The notes beneath the pieces are model-generated. The model saw only the letters and a program-made list of their open reading frames with translations, was not told where the DNA came from and did no database searches. The position numbers were made by a program, and so were the translations under genes. Below, one piece after another: positions 8,670-19,819 of a DNA stretch of 64,000 bases. Each line of letters begins with the position of its first letter. Within the stretch, counting starts at the first letter, position 1. This stretch comes from Pseudomonas brassicacearum (lineage in GTDB: Bacteria; Pseudomonadota; Gammaproteobacteria; Pseudomonadales; Pseudomonadaceae): NCBI RefSeq assembly GCF_003732265.1, contig NZ_MOBK01000004.1, forward strand, positions 124,001 to 188,000, in the 5' to 3' direction.

Positions 8670-9961
8670 GCCTCGGGGGTTTCCACGGCGCGGGTTTCGA
8701 ACAGCTGGGCAAAATAGGCCTTCAGGCGCTGCTCGGCAGTGGCCTGGCTGCAGAATGTCTTGAGGCTGGCCACGGCGTGCGTGGACATCTGTGCATAACG
8801 TTCGGGGTCGCTCTTGGCCACCTCGTAGCTTGTCCGGTATGCGCGGCACAACGACGCCCAGTTGGTGACGTAGCGCAACGTCCGGAACGCCCGGCGCGGA
8901 TCATGCGGCCAAGCAGTCAGTTCGTCCGTGGAGTCGATGAGGAACGCATTATCGGCGTCCAGATAATCGATCATCGCCGTGGTTCGTGGCGCCACGGCCG
9001 GCTTGCCGCAGGACATGAATTCCATCAGCGGCAGACACTGGCCTTCGCCGTAGGACGTGTTGACCGCGTAGCTGGTTGCCTGCACCAGACGCTCGTAATC
9101 CGCATCCGCGAGGTAGCCATAAATCAGCACGATCCGGCAGCGATAGGACTGGTTTTTGTACAAGTGATGAAGGATGTCGGTCAGCGCGGCTTCGGCATCG
9201 TGGTGGGTCAGTTTGAGCACCAGCGTCGCGTCGTCCACTTCACGGAACGTCACGCAAAACGCGCTGAGCATGTCTTCCCAGTTCTTGCGCCCGTCGCCGG
9301 GATTGAACACCGAGGTGTAGATCACTCCGTCGAGGACCAACTCGTGTTCACTCGGCGGGGCCTCGAAGTCGATGCCCACGCCTTCGCGCGATGACGCCGG
9401 CCCGAAGGCCCGCAAGTCGAGTTCGCGGCTGTCCGCCAGCAACCCCTTGATCTTCAATCGCACCTGGCGGGCCAGCGGCTGCCGCTGCAATTGCGCGCCG
9501 CGCTCGGAAAACCGGTCCCACACCGGGGCCGGCACCGCGACGATCGGATAGTCGGCGCCCATCGCCTCGCGCACCGCCGTCACGGTGTAGCTGGAATGAG
9601 TAATCGCCGCACCCGCTGCGCGTAATACGGTGCGCCAGTCATTGAGCGGGTCACCGGCAAAGGGTTCGTTGGGGATGGTGCTGAATTCCCAGGCGAACAC
9701 CGGCAGTGTCGGGCAAGCAAGACTGACCGGCGTGCGATGAGGCGGCGAGAACGACAGGAACACGCAATCTTCGCCTCGGGACAGACACTCCCGGTACAAG
9801 GCATCGACTTCGGCCTGCGGATCACGGACTTCCACCACTCGCCCCAACCGCTCCAGCACGGGGCGGTATTCCTTGAGCACGAAGTAGTAGCTGTATTCCG
9901 AACGGCCCAGGTTCTGGGCGATGGTGTGCTGGTTGGTTTCCGAATGAATGATGATCAGCAT
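8666..9961 (-). CDS. Glycosyltransferase (GT4-like), CPA modification operon
   Basis: 431 residues. The C-terminal half has the GT-B layout of family 4 retaining enzymes: VFNPGDGRKNWEDMLSAF, a VLKLTHHDAEAAL segment, then the nucleotide-sugar site NTSYGEGQCLPLMEFMSCGK with the conserved E-G-x-x-L-P-L-x-E-x-M pattern, followed by PAVAPRTTAM. The N-terminus shares SEYSYYFVLKEYRPVLE with its upstream neighbour, so the two are tandem paralogues. It overlaps the genes on either side (4 and 7 bases). By position it equals PA5456. Donor and acceptor are unknown; addition of a modified rhamnose to the chain is a fair guess. Confidence 0.85.
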   Translation of the reverse strand: MLIIIHSETNQHTIAQNLGRSEYSYYFVLKEYRPVLERLGRVVEVRDPQAEVDALYRECLSRGEDCVFLSFSPPHRTPVSLACPTLPVFAWEFSTIPNEPFAGDPLNDWRTVLRAAGAAITHSSYTVTAVREAMGADYPIVAVPAPVWDRFSERGAQLQRQPLARQVRLKIKGLLADSRELDLRAFGPASSREGVGIDFEAPPSEHELVLDGVIYTSVFNPGDGRKNWEDMLSAFCVTFREVDDATLVLKLTHHDAEAALTDILHHLYKNQSYRCRIVLIYGYLADADYERLVQATSYAVNTSYGEGQCLPLMEFMSCGKPAVAPRTTAMIDYLDADNAFLIDSTDELTAWPHDPRRAFRTLRYVTNWASLCRAYRTSYEVAKSDPERYAQMSTHAVASLKTFCSQATAEQRLKAYFAQLFETRAVETPEA

Positions 9962-11532
9962 GCGGCGTTATCCGTTTCGGTCGCTGCCGGCAGAACCTGT
10001 GGCGCCAGCCCGAAAAAATCCGCCAGGCGCTTCTGCACCGGGGCGAAAGCGCAGTAGTCGTGCATCCGCTCGACGGCGGCGAGGGACATGCGCTGATAGT
10101 CCTGCGGTTGCGTCTTGGCCATCCGGTAGCTGTTTTCGTAGGCGATTTTCAGTGAGCCCCAGTCCGGTCGATAGCGCAGGGTGCGGTAGATGATCCGGGT
10201 GTCCTGCGGCCAGATGGTCAGCTCTTCGCTGGACTTGACCACAAACGCCACGCGCTCATCGATGTAGTCCTCCATGGCCGTGTGATCGGGAGCGATCACC
10301 GGTTTACCGCTGGCCATAAATTCCATCAGCGGCAGGCACAGCCCTTCGCAGCGCGATGCATTGACGTAGAAACTGGCCGCTTGGTAAAGCCGGGCGTATT
10401 GCGGATCGTCCAGGTAACCGTGCATCACCACCACCCGACAGGCGAATGGCGAGAGCTGCGCGAGCAAGGTCATCAGCTCGTCGTAGTAGGACGACAGGTC
10501 GCTTTGGGTAATCTTCAGCACCAGCGTGGCGTCAGACGTTTCGCGAAAGGCCCAGCAAAACGCCGTGATTAATTGATGCCAGTTCTTGCGCCCGTCACGC
10601 GGGTTGAACACGGTGACATAGACCACACCGTCGACCCGGGTTTCTACCAAAGAGGTGGTGTCCGGCCAATGACGCGGCTCAGGTTCTGGCACCGCAATCG
10701 TCTGCGGACCGGCGATGGCGGGCAGGTATTCGGCCACTCGAGCGTGCGCCGCATCGGAGAGCAAATCGCGGATGCCTTCCCAGTACCACTGGCTCAGGAA
10801 GTGCGTGCGATGCAGCGGAACCGGCAGCGTTTTGCCCATGTCCCGGCGCCACATGTGCAAGTAATGGCGGGCAATCACGAAGCGGCGCTTCAGTGTCAGT
10901 GGCGGCGGTTTCAACGCTTCCAGTTCGGCCTCGCGCGCGGCCAGTTCCTCGGCGGTCGGCACCGCGGGAATCAGTGCATCAGCGCTGAGGCCAAGGGTGC
11001 GCGTATCGAAAATACAGCCCTTGATGTCCAGCACCGAACCGGCGTTCACCGGGACACTGGTGTGCTGACTGCGAATGGCCGCAAAGTTTTCCCACAACGG
11101 CGTTGGCAACACCAGCACCGGGAAGTCTTCACCCATGGACCGACGAATCGCCCGGGCTGTATGGCTGGAAAGCGTGATCACCCGGCCCTGACGCGCGAGC
11201 ATTTGCGTCCAGTCCTGACGCGGGTCGTTGTCCCACTGCTCATCGGGAATCGAATCAAACTCCCAGGCCACCACGCAAATTGTCGGGCACTCAAGGTCGT
11301 TCGGGGTTTTCTGCGGCGGCGTAAAAGACAGGAACAGGCTGTCCTCGCCAGTGGCCAGCAGTTGTTTGTAGAGGGGATCGACCTCGGCGGTGGAGGACAC
11401 CACATGCACGCGCCCAAGGCTTTCGAGCACCGGGCGATACGCCTTGAGCACGAAGTAGTAGCTGTATTCGGGACGACCGAGGCTCTGGCTGATGGAGCTG
11501 TCGTTGACGTCCGAGTAAAGAATGAAATTCAT
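9955..11532 (-). CDS. Glycosyltransferase with central insert, first gene of CPA modification operon
   Basis: 525 residues from the ATG at 11532 (MNFILYSDVNDSS); an earlier in-frame codon at 11556 would add 8 poorly conserved residues. Both halves match the downstream glycosyltransferase: EYSYYFVLKAYRPVLESLGR near the N-terminus, VFNPRDGRKNWHQLITAF, and NASRCEGLCLPLMEFMASGK as the GT4-type donor site. It differs by an extra block of about 90 residues (about 195-290) rich in Arg and Trp (FVIARHYLHMWRRDMGK), perhaps a membrane- or partner-binding insert. It is the promoter-proximal gene of the leftward operon, facing rmd across 429 bases. It matches PA5455 by position. Confidence 0.82.
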   Translation of the reverse strand: MNFILYSDVNDSSISQSLGRPEYSYYFVLKAYRPVLESLGRVHVVSSTAEVDPLYKQLLATGEDSLFLSFTPPQKTPNDLECPTICVVAWEFDSIPDEQWDNDPRQDWTQMLARQGRVITLSSHTARAIRRSMGEDFPVLVLPTPLWENFAAIRSQHTSVPVNAGSVLDIKGCIFDTRTLGLSADALIPAVPTAEELAAREAELEALKPPPLTLKRRFVIARHYLHMWRRDMGKTLPVPLHRTHFLSQWYWEGIRDLLSDAAHARVAEYLPAIAGPQTIAVPEPEPRHWPDTTSLVETRVDGVVYVTVFNPRDGRKNWHQLITAFCWAFRETSDATLVLKITQSDLSSYYDELMTLLAQLSPFACRVVVMHGYLDDPQYARLYQAASFYVNASRCEGLCLPLMEFMASGKPVIAPDHTAMEDYIDERVAFVVKSSEELTIWPQDTRIIYRTLRYRPDWGSLKIAYENSYRMAKTQPQDYQRMSLAAVERMHDYCAFAPVQKRLADFFGLAPQVLPAATETDNAAC

Positions 11533-11961
11533 GGCATCCCACGATGAAACCGCCATCCCGGCAGCCCCACTCTATGACGGCAAAGCCAACGGAGCGCCGG
11601 TGTTTGCCGGTCGTCGTCCATCGTCTTTTTGCTCGTCTACGTTCTTGTTTTAATGGTCAGTCTCGCGGGGTTCGGGAACAACCCGCACGAACGCTGGATA
11701 ATCGTGACGAGGGGCATTCTAAACACATCCGTCGAGGATTCGTGAACCGCCCGGCGAGAATAAATCGGGCTACGCTAACGAGAACTGACCAGTCACGGTT
11801 GGACCTGTTGAAATTGCCGAGCAATTGGCACAGATTGGCAACCAAACAACTACAACAATGCATTTCGCCTGTCTTTCGACCAAGCAATCCACCCGGTCCG
11901 TCAGACATTTCCATAAAGCCTGTGGGGAAACGGACGAAATGAATGACCAAGGGGCTGCTGT
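11533..11961. promoter_or_regulatory. Divergent intergenic control region between the two LPS operons
   Basis: 429 bases without a credible gene, lying between the start of the leftward glycosyltransferase operon and the start of rmd. It must hold promoters for both operons. The part at about 11740-11945 is visibly richer in A/T than the flanking genes. I see no strong -35/-10 pair or operator palindrome that I would assign. Small open frames on both strands here lack ribosome sites and coding character. Confidence 0.55.
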
Positions 11962-13844
<1,883 letters not shown>

Positions 13845-13847
13845 GCC

Positions 13848-15290
13848 ATGCTGATTCCCGTGATTCTCTCCGGCGGTGCCGGTACTCGCTTGTGGCCGGT
13901 GTCCCGCGAGGGTCATCCCAAGCCGTTCATGACCTTGCCCGACGGTCAGTCGCTGCTGGGCAAGACCTATCGGCGAGCCGCCGGCCTGCTCGATGGCTGG
14001 GGCGATATCGTCACGGTGACCAACCGCGACTACTACTTCCAGAGCAAGGATCACTATCACGAGGCTGGGCTCAGCCGTCATCGCGGGCATTTCATGCTGG
14101 AACCGACGGGCCGCAACACGGCCCCGGCCATCGCGGCGGCAGCGTTGTCGCTGCAAGCCCTGCACGGTGACGAAGCGATCATGGTGGTGATGCCCGCCGA
14201 CCATTTGATCCTCAACGAAGATGCGTTGAAGACCGCCGTGGAACACGCCGTGGCGCTGGCCAAGGATGGTTTCCTGGTGACCTTCGGCGTGGTGCCGACC
14301 GCGCCGGACACCGGTTTTGGCTACATCGAAACCGGTGCTGCACTGGACGGAAAAGGCGCGGCCAAGGTGCAGCGTTTCGTCGAAAAACCTGATTTGCAAA
14401 CCGCGACGCATTATCTGGAAAGCGGCAATTTCCTGTGGAACTCCGGGATGTTCTGCTTCTCGATCGGCACCGTGCTGGCTGAATTGCAGATCCACGCCCC
14501 CGAGTTACTCGAGCAGACGAAAACCTGCATGGCGGCCAGCAGCCCGGTGGAAACCGTCGGCTGCCTGCAACAGGAATTGTCCCCGACGCTGTTCGCCGAG
14601 ATCACCGACATCTCCATCGACTACGCGTTGATGGAGCACTCGGACAAGGTAGTCGTGGTGCCCGCCCAATTCGACTGGAGTGATATCGGCTCCTGGGGCG
14701 CAGTGGCTGCACTGGTACCCGCCGATGCGCAAAACAACCGCGCCAGCGGCGATGCCGTGTTCATCGACAGCCACAACAACTTTGTCCAGAGCGAAGACCG
14801 GCTGGTAGCGGCCGTGGGTGTGGATAACCTGATCATCATCGACACTGCCGACGCGGTGTTGGTCGCCCATGCCGATCGCGCGCAAGATGTGCGTCGCGTG
14901 GCCAAGCAGCTCAAGGACAAAAAGCACGAAGCCTATCGCCTGCACCGCACGGTCAGTCGACCTTGGGGCACCTACACCGTGCTCGAAGAAGGCCCGCGCT
15001 TCAAAATCAAACGCATCGTGGTCAAGCCCGGTGGTAAGTTGTCGCTGCAGATGCACCACCATCGCAATGAACATTGGGTGGTGGTCGAAGGCATGGCCAA
15101 GGTCACCAACAACGGCACCGGTACTCACCTGGTCGCGAAGAACGAATCCACGTTCATTGCTGCCGGTCACAAGCATCGTCTGGAAAACCCGGGCGTAATT
15201 GACCTGGTGATCATCGAAGTGCAAAGCGGCGAATACCTGGGAGAGGACGATATCGTTCGCTTCGAAGACCAATACGGCAGGACGGTTTGA
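13848..15290 (+). CDS. wbpW: Bifunctional mannose-6-phosphate isomerase / mannose-1-phosphate guanylyltransferase
   Basis: 480-residue type II enzyme that supplies GDP-mannose to Gmd. The N-terminal nucleotidyltransferase has LSGGAGTRLWPVSREGHPKPF (residues 7-27), MPADHLI and the FVEKPD motif. The C-terminal cupin (about 370-480) has the isomerase motif PWGTYTVLEEGPRFKIKRI followed by QMHHHRNEHWVVVEG with metal-binding His and Glu residues. It is of the AlgA/PslB/WbpW group; the position between gmd and wzm identifies it as WbpW. It lies 3 bases after gmd and directly abuts wzm. Confidence 0.93.
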   Translation: MLIPVILSGGAGTRLWPVSREGHPKPFMTLPDGQSLLGKTYRRAAGLLDGWGDIVTVTNRDYYFQSKDHYHEAGLSRHRGHFMLEPTGRNTAPAIAAAALSLQALHGDEAIMVVMPADHLILNEDALKTAVEHAVALAKDGFLVTFGVVPTAPDTGFGYIETGAALDGKGAAKVQRFVEKPDLQTATHYLESGNFLWNSGMFCFSIGTVLAELQIHAPELLEQTKTCMAASSPVETVGCLQQELSPTLFAEITDISIDYALMEHSDKVVVVPAQFDWSDIGSWGAVAALVPADAQNNRASGDAVFIDSHNNFVQSEDRLVAAVGVDNLIIIDTADAVLVAHADRAQDVRRVAKQLKDKKHEAYRLHRTVSRPWGTYTVLEEGPRFKIKRIVVKPGGKLSLQMHHHRNEHWVVVEGMAKVTNNGTGTHLVAKNESTFIAAGHKHRLENPGVIDLVIIEVQSGEYLGEDDIVRFEDQYGRTV

Positions 15291-16088
15291 ATGCTGCTTT
15301 CTTTGTACCGCTCGCTGTGGGGCTATCGGGGATTCATCCTCGGTAGCGTCAAGCGAGAGTTCCAGGCGCGTTACCGCAATTCGTTGTTCGGTGCCCTGTG
15401 GACCGTGCTGAACCCGCTGTCGATGATCGTCGTCTACACCGTGATCTTTTCCCACATCATGCGCGCCCGTTTGCCGGGGGTGGATGATGGTTTGGCCTAC
15501 AGCGTGTATCTCTGCGCCGGCCTGCTGACGTGGGGCTTGTTTGCAGAAATCACCGTGCGCAGTCAGAACATGTTTCTCGACAACGCCAACCTGCTGAAGA
15601 AAATCAGCTTCCCGCGGATTTGCTTGCCGGTGATCGTGCTGTTCAACGCCGGCATCAACTTCGCAATCATCATCAGCCTGTTCCTCGGTTTTCTGCTGAT
15701 TACCGGGCGACTGCCCGGCATGGCGCTGCTGGCGCTGATTCCGTTGTTGGCCTTGCAGGTTGTGTTCTGTGCCGGGTTGGGGATGATTCTTGGCGTATTG
15801 AATGTGTTCTTTCGCGATGTCGGGCAATTTTTCGCCATCTGCCTGCAATTCTGGTTCTGGCTGACGCCGATCGTGTACCCGATGAGCATCCTGCCCGACT
15901 GGGTGCAGCGCCTGCTGCAACTCAACCCCCTGACCAACCTGATCACCAGCTACCAGAACGTGTTCCTTTACGGCCAATGGCCGGTCTGGAATTCGCTGCT
16001 GCCGATCATGGTGGCCAGCGTGTTGTTCTTCATCATCGGCCTGCGCCTGTTTCGTCAGCGGGTCGGTGAAATGGTGGATGAACTCTGA
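15291..16088 (+). CDS. wzm: ABC transporter permease for O-polysaccharide export
   Basis: 265-residue ABC-2 type permease. The cytoplasmic N-terminus holds VKREFQARYRNSLFGALWTV, the conserved start of polysaccharide-exporting permeases, followed by about six membrane helices including FWFWLTPIVYPMSILP in the last third. With Wzt it moves undecaprenol-linked D-rhamnan across the inner membrane before ligation to lipid A-core. The start codon directly follows the wbpW stop, and its own stop shares one base with the wzt start (TGATG), so translation is coupled. Confidence 0.93.
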   Translation: MLLSLYRSLWGYRGFILGSVKREFQARYRNSLFGALWTVLNPLSMIVVYTVIFSHIMRARLPGVDDGLAYSVYLCAGLLTWGLFAEITVRSQNMFLDNANLLKKISFPRICLPVIVLFNAGINFAIIISLFLGFLLITGRLPGMALLALIPLLALQVVFCAGLGMILGVLNVFFRDVGQFFAICLQFWFWLTPIVYPMSILPDWVQRLLQLNPLTNLITSYQNVFLYGQWPVWNSLLPIMVASVLFFIIGLRLFRQRVGEMVDEL

Positions 16089-17341
16089 TGGGGCACATAC
16101 GCGTCACCGGCCTGGGCAAGGCCTACAAGCAATACCCCAATCGCTGGAGCCGACTGGCTGAATGGCTGATCCCTTTTTCGCCGATCCGTCATCGCCAGCA
16201 CTGGGTGCTGCAAGATGTGGCTTTCGAGATTGCCCCCGGTGAGTCCGTGGGCATTGTCGGGGTCAACGGCGCGGGCAAAAGTACCCTGCTGAAAATGATC
16301 ACCGGCACCACCCAACCCACCTGCGGCAGTATCCAGCTCGAAGGTCGCGTTGCCGCTCTGCTGGAGCTGGGCATGGGTTTTCATGCGGACTTCACCGGCC
16401 GGCAGAACGCGGTAATGGCCGGGCAACTGCTGGGCATGCAAGTTGAAGAAATCGAAGCATTGATGCCGGAAATCGAACGCTTCGCGGAAATCGGCGACGC
16501 CATCGACCACCCCGTGCGCACCTATTCCAGTGGCATGCAGATGCGCCTGGCGTTCAGCGTGGCCACCGCGCGGCGCCCGGACATCCTGATCGTCGACGAA
16601 GCGCTGTCAGTGGGCGACGCCTATTTCCAGCACAAAAGTTTCGACCGCATCCGCAGCTTCCGCAAAGCCGGCACCACGCTGTTGATCGTGTCCCACGACC
16701 GCTCGGCGATTCAGTCGATCTGCGACTCGGCGATCCTCCTGGAAAAGGGGCGGATGGCCATGCACAGCACGCCCGAAGCCGTCATGGATTACTACAACGC
16801 GCTGCTCGCCGAGCGCGAAGGCCAGACGGTGCGTCAGGAAATGCTCTCTGGCGGCCAGGTCAGCACCATTTCCGGCACCGGTGAAGCCGGGATTTTGCGG
16901 GTGCGTTTGCTGGACGAACACGAACGGTCCATCGATGCGGCAGAAGTCGGTCAGCCGGTGGTGCTGGAGGTGGACGTCGAAATCCGCCAGGACATCGAGC
17001 GGCTGGTGCTGGGCTTCATGATCAAGGATCGCCTGGGCCAGGCCATGTACGGCATCAATACCCATCGCCAGGATCAGGCGCTGAATGATCTGAAGGCCGG
17101 GGAGCGTGTGACCTACCGCTTTGCCTTCATCATGGGACTGGGCAAGGGTAACTATTCGGTCGCCCTGAGCCTGTCCCGACTGGATTCGCACCTCGATCGC
17201 AATTTCGAATGGCGGGACTACGGCCTGGTGTTCCACGTGATCAATAACCGCCACGAAGACTTCGTTGGCTGCTCGTGGCTGGGGGCGAAAACCACCATCA
17301 CCCGCTCCGTTGAAACGCTGATGCCGGAAAACACACCATGA
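16088..17341 (+). CDS. wzt: ABC transporter ATPase with C-terminal polysaccharide-binding domain
   Basis: 417 residues. Residues 1-240 form the ABC ATPase: Walker A GVNGAGKST (about 58-66), signature YSSGMQMRLAF, Walker B DILIVDEALSVGDAYF, and the switch His in LLIVSHDRS. Residues about 270-410 form a beta-rich domain of the Wzt C-terminal type (VLEVDVEIRQDIERLVLGF, YGINTHRQ, GKGNYSVALSLSR). In E. coli O8/O9a this domain recognises the modified chain end. A similar check on methylated or acylated rhamnan, using the divergent modification genes, is plausible here. Overlaps wbpX by 4 bases. Confidence 0.92.
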   Translation: MGHIRVTGLGKAYKQYPNRWSRLAEWLIPFSPIRHRQHWVLQDVAFEIAPGESVGIVGVNGAGKSTLLKMITGTTQPTCGSIQLEGRVAALLELGMGFHADFTGRQNAVMAGQLLGMQVEEIEALMPEIERFAEIGDAIDHPVRTYSSGMQMRLAFSVATARRPDILIVDEALSVGDAYFQHKSFDRIRSFRKAGTTLLIVSHDRSAIQSICDSAILLEKGRMAMHSTPEAVMDYYNALLAEREGQTVRQEMLSGGQVSTISGTGEAGILRVRLLDEHERSIDAAEVGQPVVLEVDVEIRQDIERLVLGFMIKDRLGQAMYGINTHRQDQALNDLKAGERVTYRFAFIMGLGKGNYSVALSLSRLDSHLDRNFEWRDYGLVFHVINNRHEDFVGCSWLGAKTTITRSVETLMPENTP

Positions 17342-18705
17342 CGCGCCTTCTGGTCGAATGCACCCACGTTTTCCAGCACCCCAAGGTCAACTCGGGCATT
17401 CAGCGAGTGGTGCGCAACGTCGTCAATCAACTGCCCGAATCGGTCGACGGGGTCGAATGCATTCCGGTGGTGATGCTCAGGGGCCAACTGTACCGAGTGC
17501 TGATGCTCGGCGCGCTGAACATTCCGTTTTTCGATCACTTGATGATCTTCGGTGGACGGCTGGGGCGCTTGGCGCACCGTTTCTGGCAACTGCATCAACG
17601 CCTGCACAACCGTAGCAACTCGCGAATGATCAAGCGTTTGCTGCACGTGGCCTACCGGGTGATGGCGATCACCTGTTTCAGTATTCCGCTGCGGATAATC
17701 GAAGGCATCAACCAGTATCAACTGCCCAAACGCTGCTCGCCGTTGCAGCACCAGCCGGGGGATCAACTGGTGTTGCTGGATTCGTCCTGGCACACCGATT
17801 TTTTCCCGTTTGCCGAACAGCTCAAACGCGATGGCGTGGGCATCGTTTCGGTGATCTACGACCTGATTCCCCTGACACATCCGCAGTTCTACGACACGCG
17901 GCTGGTGCAGGTCTTCAACGAGTGGTTTGACTGGATCACCCGAACGGCCGATGGCTACGTGGCTATTTCTGCCACGGTGCGCGATCAGGTGCGCGAGGAA
18001 TTGCAGCGCCGCCTCGGCCCTGCCAGGGCCAATGAGTTGTGGTTCGACTATTTCCACCTCGGTTCCGAACTCGACCTGAGCGAAGCCACTGCCGCCGTGG
18101 AGCCGCGCCTTGCCAAGCTGTTCGAGGCTCCGGAGCCGGTGTTCCTGATGGTCAGTACCATCGAACCGCGCAAGAACCATGATTACCTGCTGGACGCTTT
18201 CGAACTGGCCTGGGCAGCAGGCTCCAGGGCCCGGTTGTGCATTGCCGGTCGAATCGGCTGGAAGTGCGACGCACTGCTCGCCCGGGTACGCCATCACCCG
18301 CAACTGAACCAGCGCCTGTTCATGTTCAACGACCTGAGCGACACCAGCCTCGAACATGCCTACAGCCACGCCAGCTCACTGGTGTTTCCGTCGTATGTCG
18401 AAGGCTTCGGCCTGCCGCTGGTGGAAGCCATGCAGCGCGGATTGCCCGCGATGGGCAGCGATATTCCGGTGTTTCGCGAAATCGGCGGCGACTTCATGGC
18501 GTACTTCGATCTGGCCGAGCCACACAGCCTGGCGGACCTGGTCGTGGGTTTCGAGCGCAACGGTCAATTCCCGGCCACCCGCGACGTCGCGGACTGGCGC
18601 TGGATCGGCTGGCGTGAAGCGAGTGCGCAATTGGCCGAGCGAACCTTGCGCAATCTTGTAGAAGCGCCGGTCATGCCAGAGAGGCAACATGCGAATTGCC
18701 CTTAA
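17338..18705 (+). CDS. wbpX: D-rhamnosyltransferase WbpX (family 4 glycosyltransferase)
   Basis: 455-residue GT-B glycosyltransferase. The second half carries LMVSTIEPRKNHDYLLDAF, LCIAGRIGWKC and the donor-site block VFPSYVEGFGLPLVEAMQRG with the E-x-x-x-x-x-x-E pattern of GT4 enzymes. The N-terminal half contains SGIQRVVRNVVNQL and a stretch of helices at about 70-115. By order in the operon it corresponds to WbpX, one of three rhamnosyltransferases that build the CPA trisaccharide repeat with alpha-1,2 and alpha-1,3 linkages. It overlaps wzt by 4 bases and wbpY by 17. Confidence 0.9.
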   Translation: MTRLLVECTHVFQHPKVNSGIQRVVRNVVNQLPESVDGVECIPVVMLRGQLYRVLMLGALNIPFFDHLMIFGGRLGRLAHRFWQLHQRLHNRSNSRMIKRLLHVAYRVMAITCFSIPLRIIEGINQYQLPKRCSPLQHQPGDQLVLLDSSWHTDFFPFAEQLKRDGVGIVSVIYDLIPLTHPQFYDTRLVQVFNEWFDWITRTADGYVAISATVRDQVREELQRRLGPARANELWFDYFHLGSELDLSEATAAVEPRLAKLFEAPEPVFLMVSTIEPRKNHDYLLDAFELAWAAGSRARLCIAGRIGWKCDALLARVRHHPQLNQRLFMFNDLSDTSLEHAYSHASSLVFPSYVEGFGLPLVEAMQRGLPAMGSDIPVFREIGGDFMAYFDLAEPHSLADLVVGFERNGQFPATRDVADWRWIGWREASAQLAERTLRNLVEAPVMPERQHANCP

Positions 18706-19819
18706 TGCCCGGATCCTCCAGGCCCCGCGTACCGGCATCGGCCACTACGTCGCCGAACTGGCGAACGCCTTAGCCGGTGAGCCGGATATTGAACTGGCGT
18801 TGTTCCATGGCTGGGGCTGGAGCTCGGCTCTGCCGGAAGCGGCCATGCCCGGTTATTCGCGACTGACGCCGTTGCTGCGGCAGATTCCGGGGGCCTATCA
18901 GGCCCGACGCTGGCTGGAGCAGAAACGCTTCGATCAGGGGCGTGCGCAAACCATCGACCTCTACCACGAGCCAAGTTTATGGCCGCTGTCCTTCGACGGC
19001 CCGACGGTCATCACCCTGCATGACCTGACTCACCTGCACTACCCCGACACTCAACCGCCTGCACGCTTGCGAGAAATCGAACGGCGACTGGCCGATGGCG
19101 TACGCCAGGCGAGCCTGATTCTCACCGACTCGCAGTTCATTGCTGACGAAGCCCTGGCGCATTTCGGGCTGCCGGCCGAGCGGTTTGTTGTCGCGCCACT
19201 GGGTGTAGCGGCGCGCTTCCACCCACGGGCGCCCGAGGCCATCGACGCCGTACTCAAGGCCCACGGCGTCGAAGCGCGGGAATACTTCCTCTGCGTCGGC
19301 ACCCTGGAGCCACGCAAGAACCTGACCCTGGCCCTGCGCGCCCACGCTTTGTTGCCAGAAGTTGTACGCCAGCGTTTTCCGCTGCTGATCGTCGGCATGG
19401 CCGGATGGCAGCGCGAGCAGTTCAGCGAAGAGCTGCATCAGGCCCTGGCCAGCGGTCACGTCTGTTTGCTCGGCTACCTGCCCGACGAACAAGTCGCGCA
19501 GCTGTTGGCCGGTGCTCGGGCGTTGATTTTTCCATCACTCTACGAAGGCTTCGGCCTGCCGGTGCTGGAAGCCATGGCCAGCGGCACACCGGTCATTCTG
19601 ACCCGGCGTTCGGCCATGCCCGAGGTGGCGGGCGCAGCGGGCAACTATATCGAACCTGACGACCCCGACGGCTTGCGCGAGGCCATGAGCCGTCTGATCG
19701 ACGATCAAGCACATTGGCAGGCGTGCACGGATGCAGGATTGCAACAGGCAAGGCTTTTTACCTGGGAACGTTGCGCGAAGGTCACGGCCCGCGCCTACCG
19801 CCAGGCCATGGGAGGTTGA
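18689..19819 (+). CDS. wbpY: D-rhamnosyltransferase WbpY (family 4 glycosyltransferase)
   Basis: 376 residues. The N-terminal acceptor domain has LNARILQAPRTGIGHYVAEL and VITLHDLTHLHYPDTQP. The C-terminal donor domain has FLCVGTLEPRKNLTLALRAH and IFPSLYEGFGLPVLEAMASG (GT4 signature). It is inferred to be WbpY from its place between wbpX and wbpZ. In P. aeruginosa WbpX and WbpY share the polymerisation of D-rhamnan; which linkage each forms cannot be read from sequence. The ATG at 18689 has AGAGAGG about 6 bases upstream, inside the end of wbpX. Confidence 0.9.
   Translation: MRIALNARILQAPRTGIGHYVAELANALAGEPDIELALFHGWGWSSALPEAAMPGYSRLTPLLRQIPGAYQARRWLEQKRFDQGRAQTIDLYHEPSLWPLSFDGPTVITLHDLTHLHYPDTQPPARLREIERRLADGVRQASLILTDSQFIADEALAHFGLPAERFVVAPLGVAARFHPRAPEAIDAVLKAHGVEAREYFLCVGTLEPRKNLTLALRAHALLPEVVRQRFPLLIVGMAGWQREQFSEELHQALASGHVCLLGYLPDEQVAQLLAGARALIFPSLYEGFGLPVLEAMASGTPVILTRRSAMPEVAGAAGNYIEPDDPDGLREAMSRLIDDQAHWQACTDAGLQQARLFTWERCAKVTARAYRQAMGG

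Noticed and set aside
11544..11950. Small open frames on both strands in the rmd upstream region
   Set aside because: Low-complexity translations, no ribosome sites, and they overlap each other; the region is better seen as a divergent control region.
14505..15977. Leftward open frame of 490 codons opposite wbpW and wzm
   Set aside because: His/Gln/Arg-rich translation typical of an antisense frame; the rightward genes have clear family motifs.
17230..17245. TGTTCCACGTGATCAA in wzt resembling parS
   Set aside because: Only one half-site matches (the other half differs at four positions), and it lies 28 kb from oriC in a coding region.
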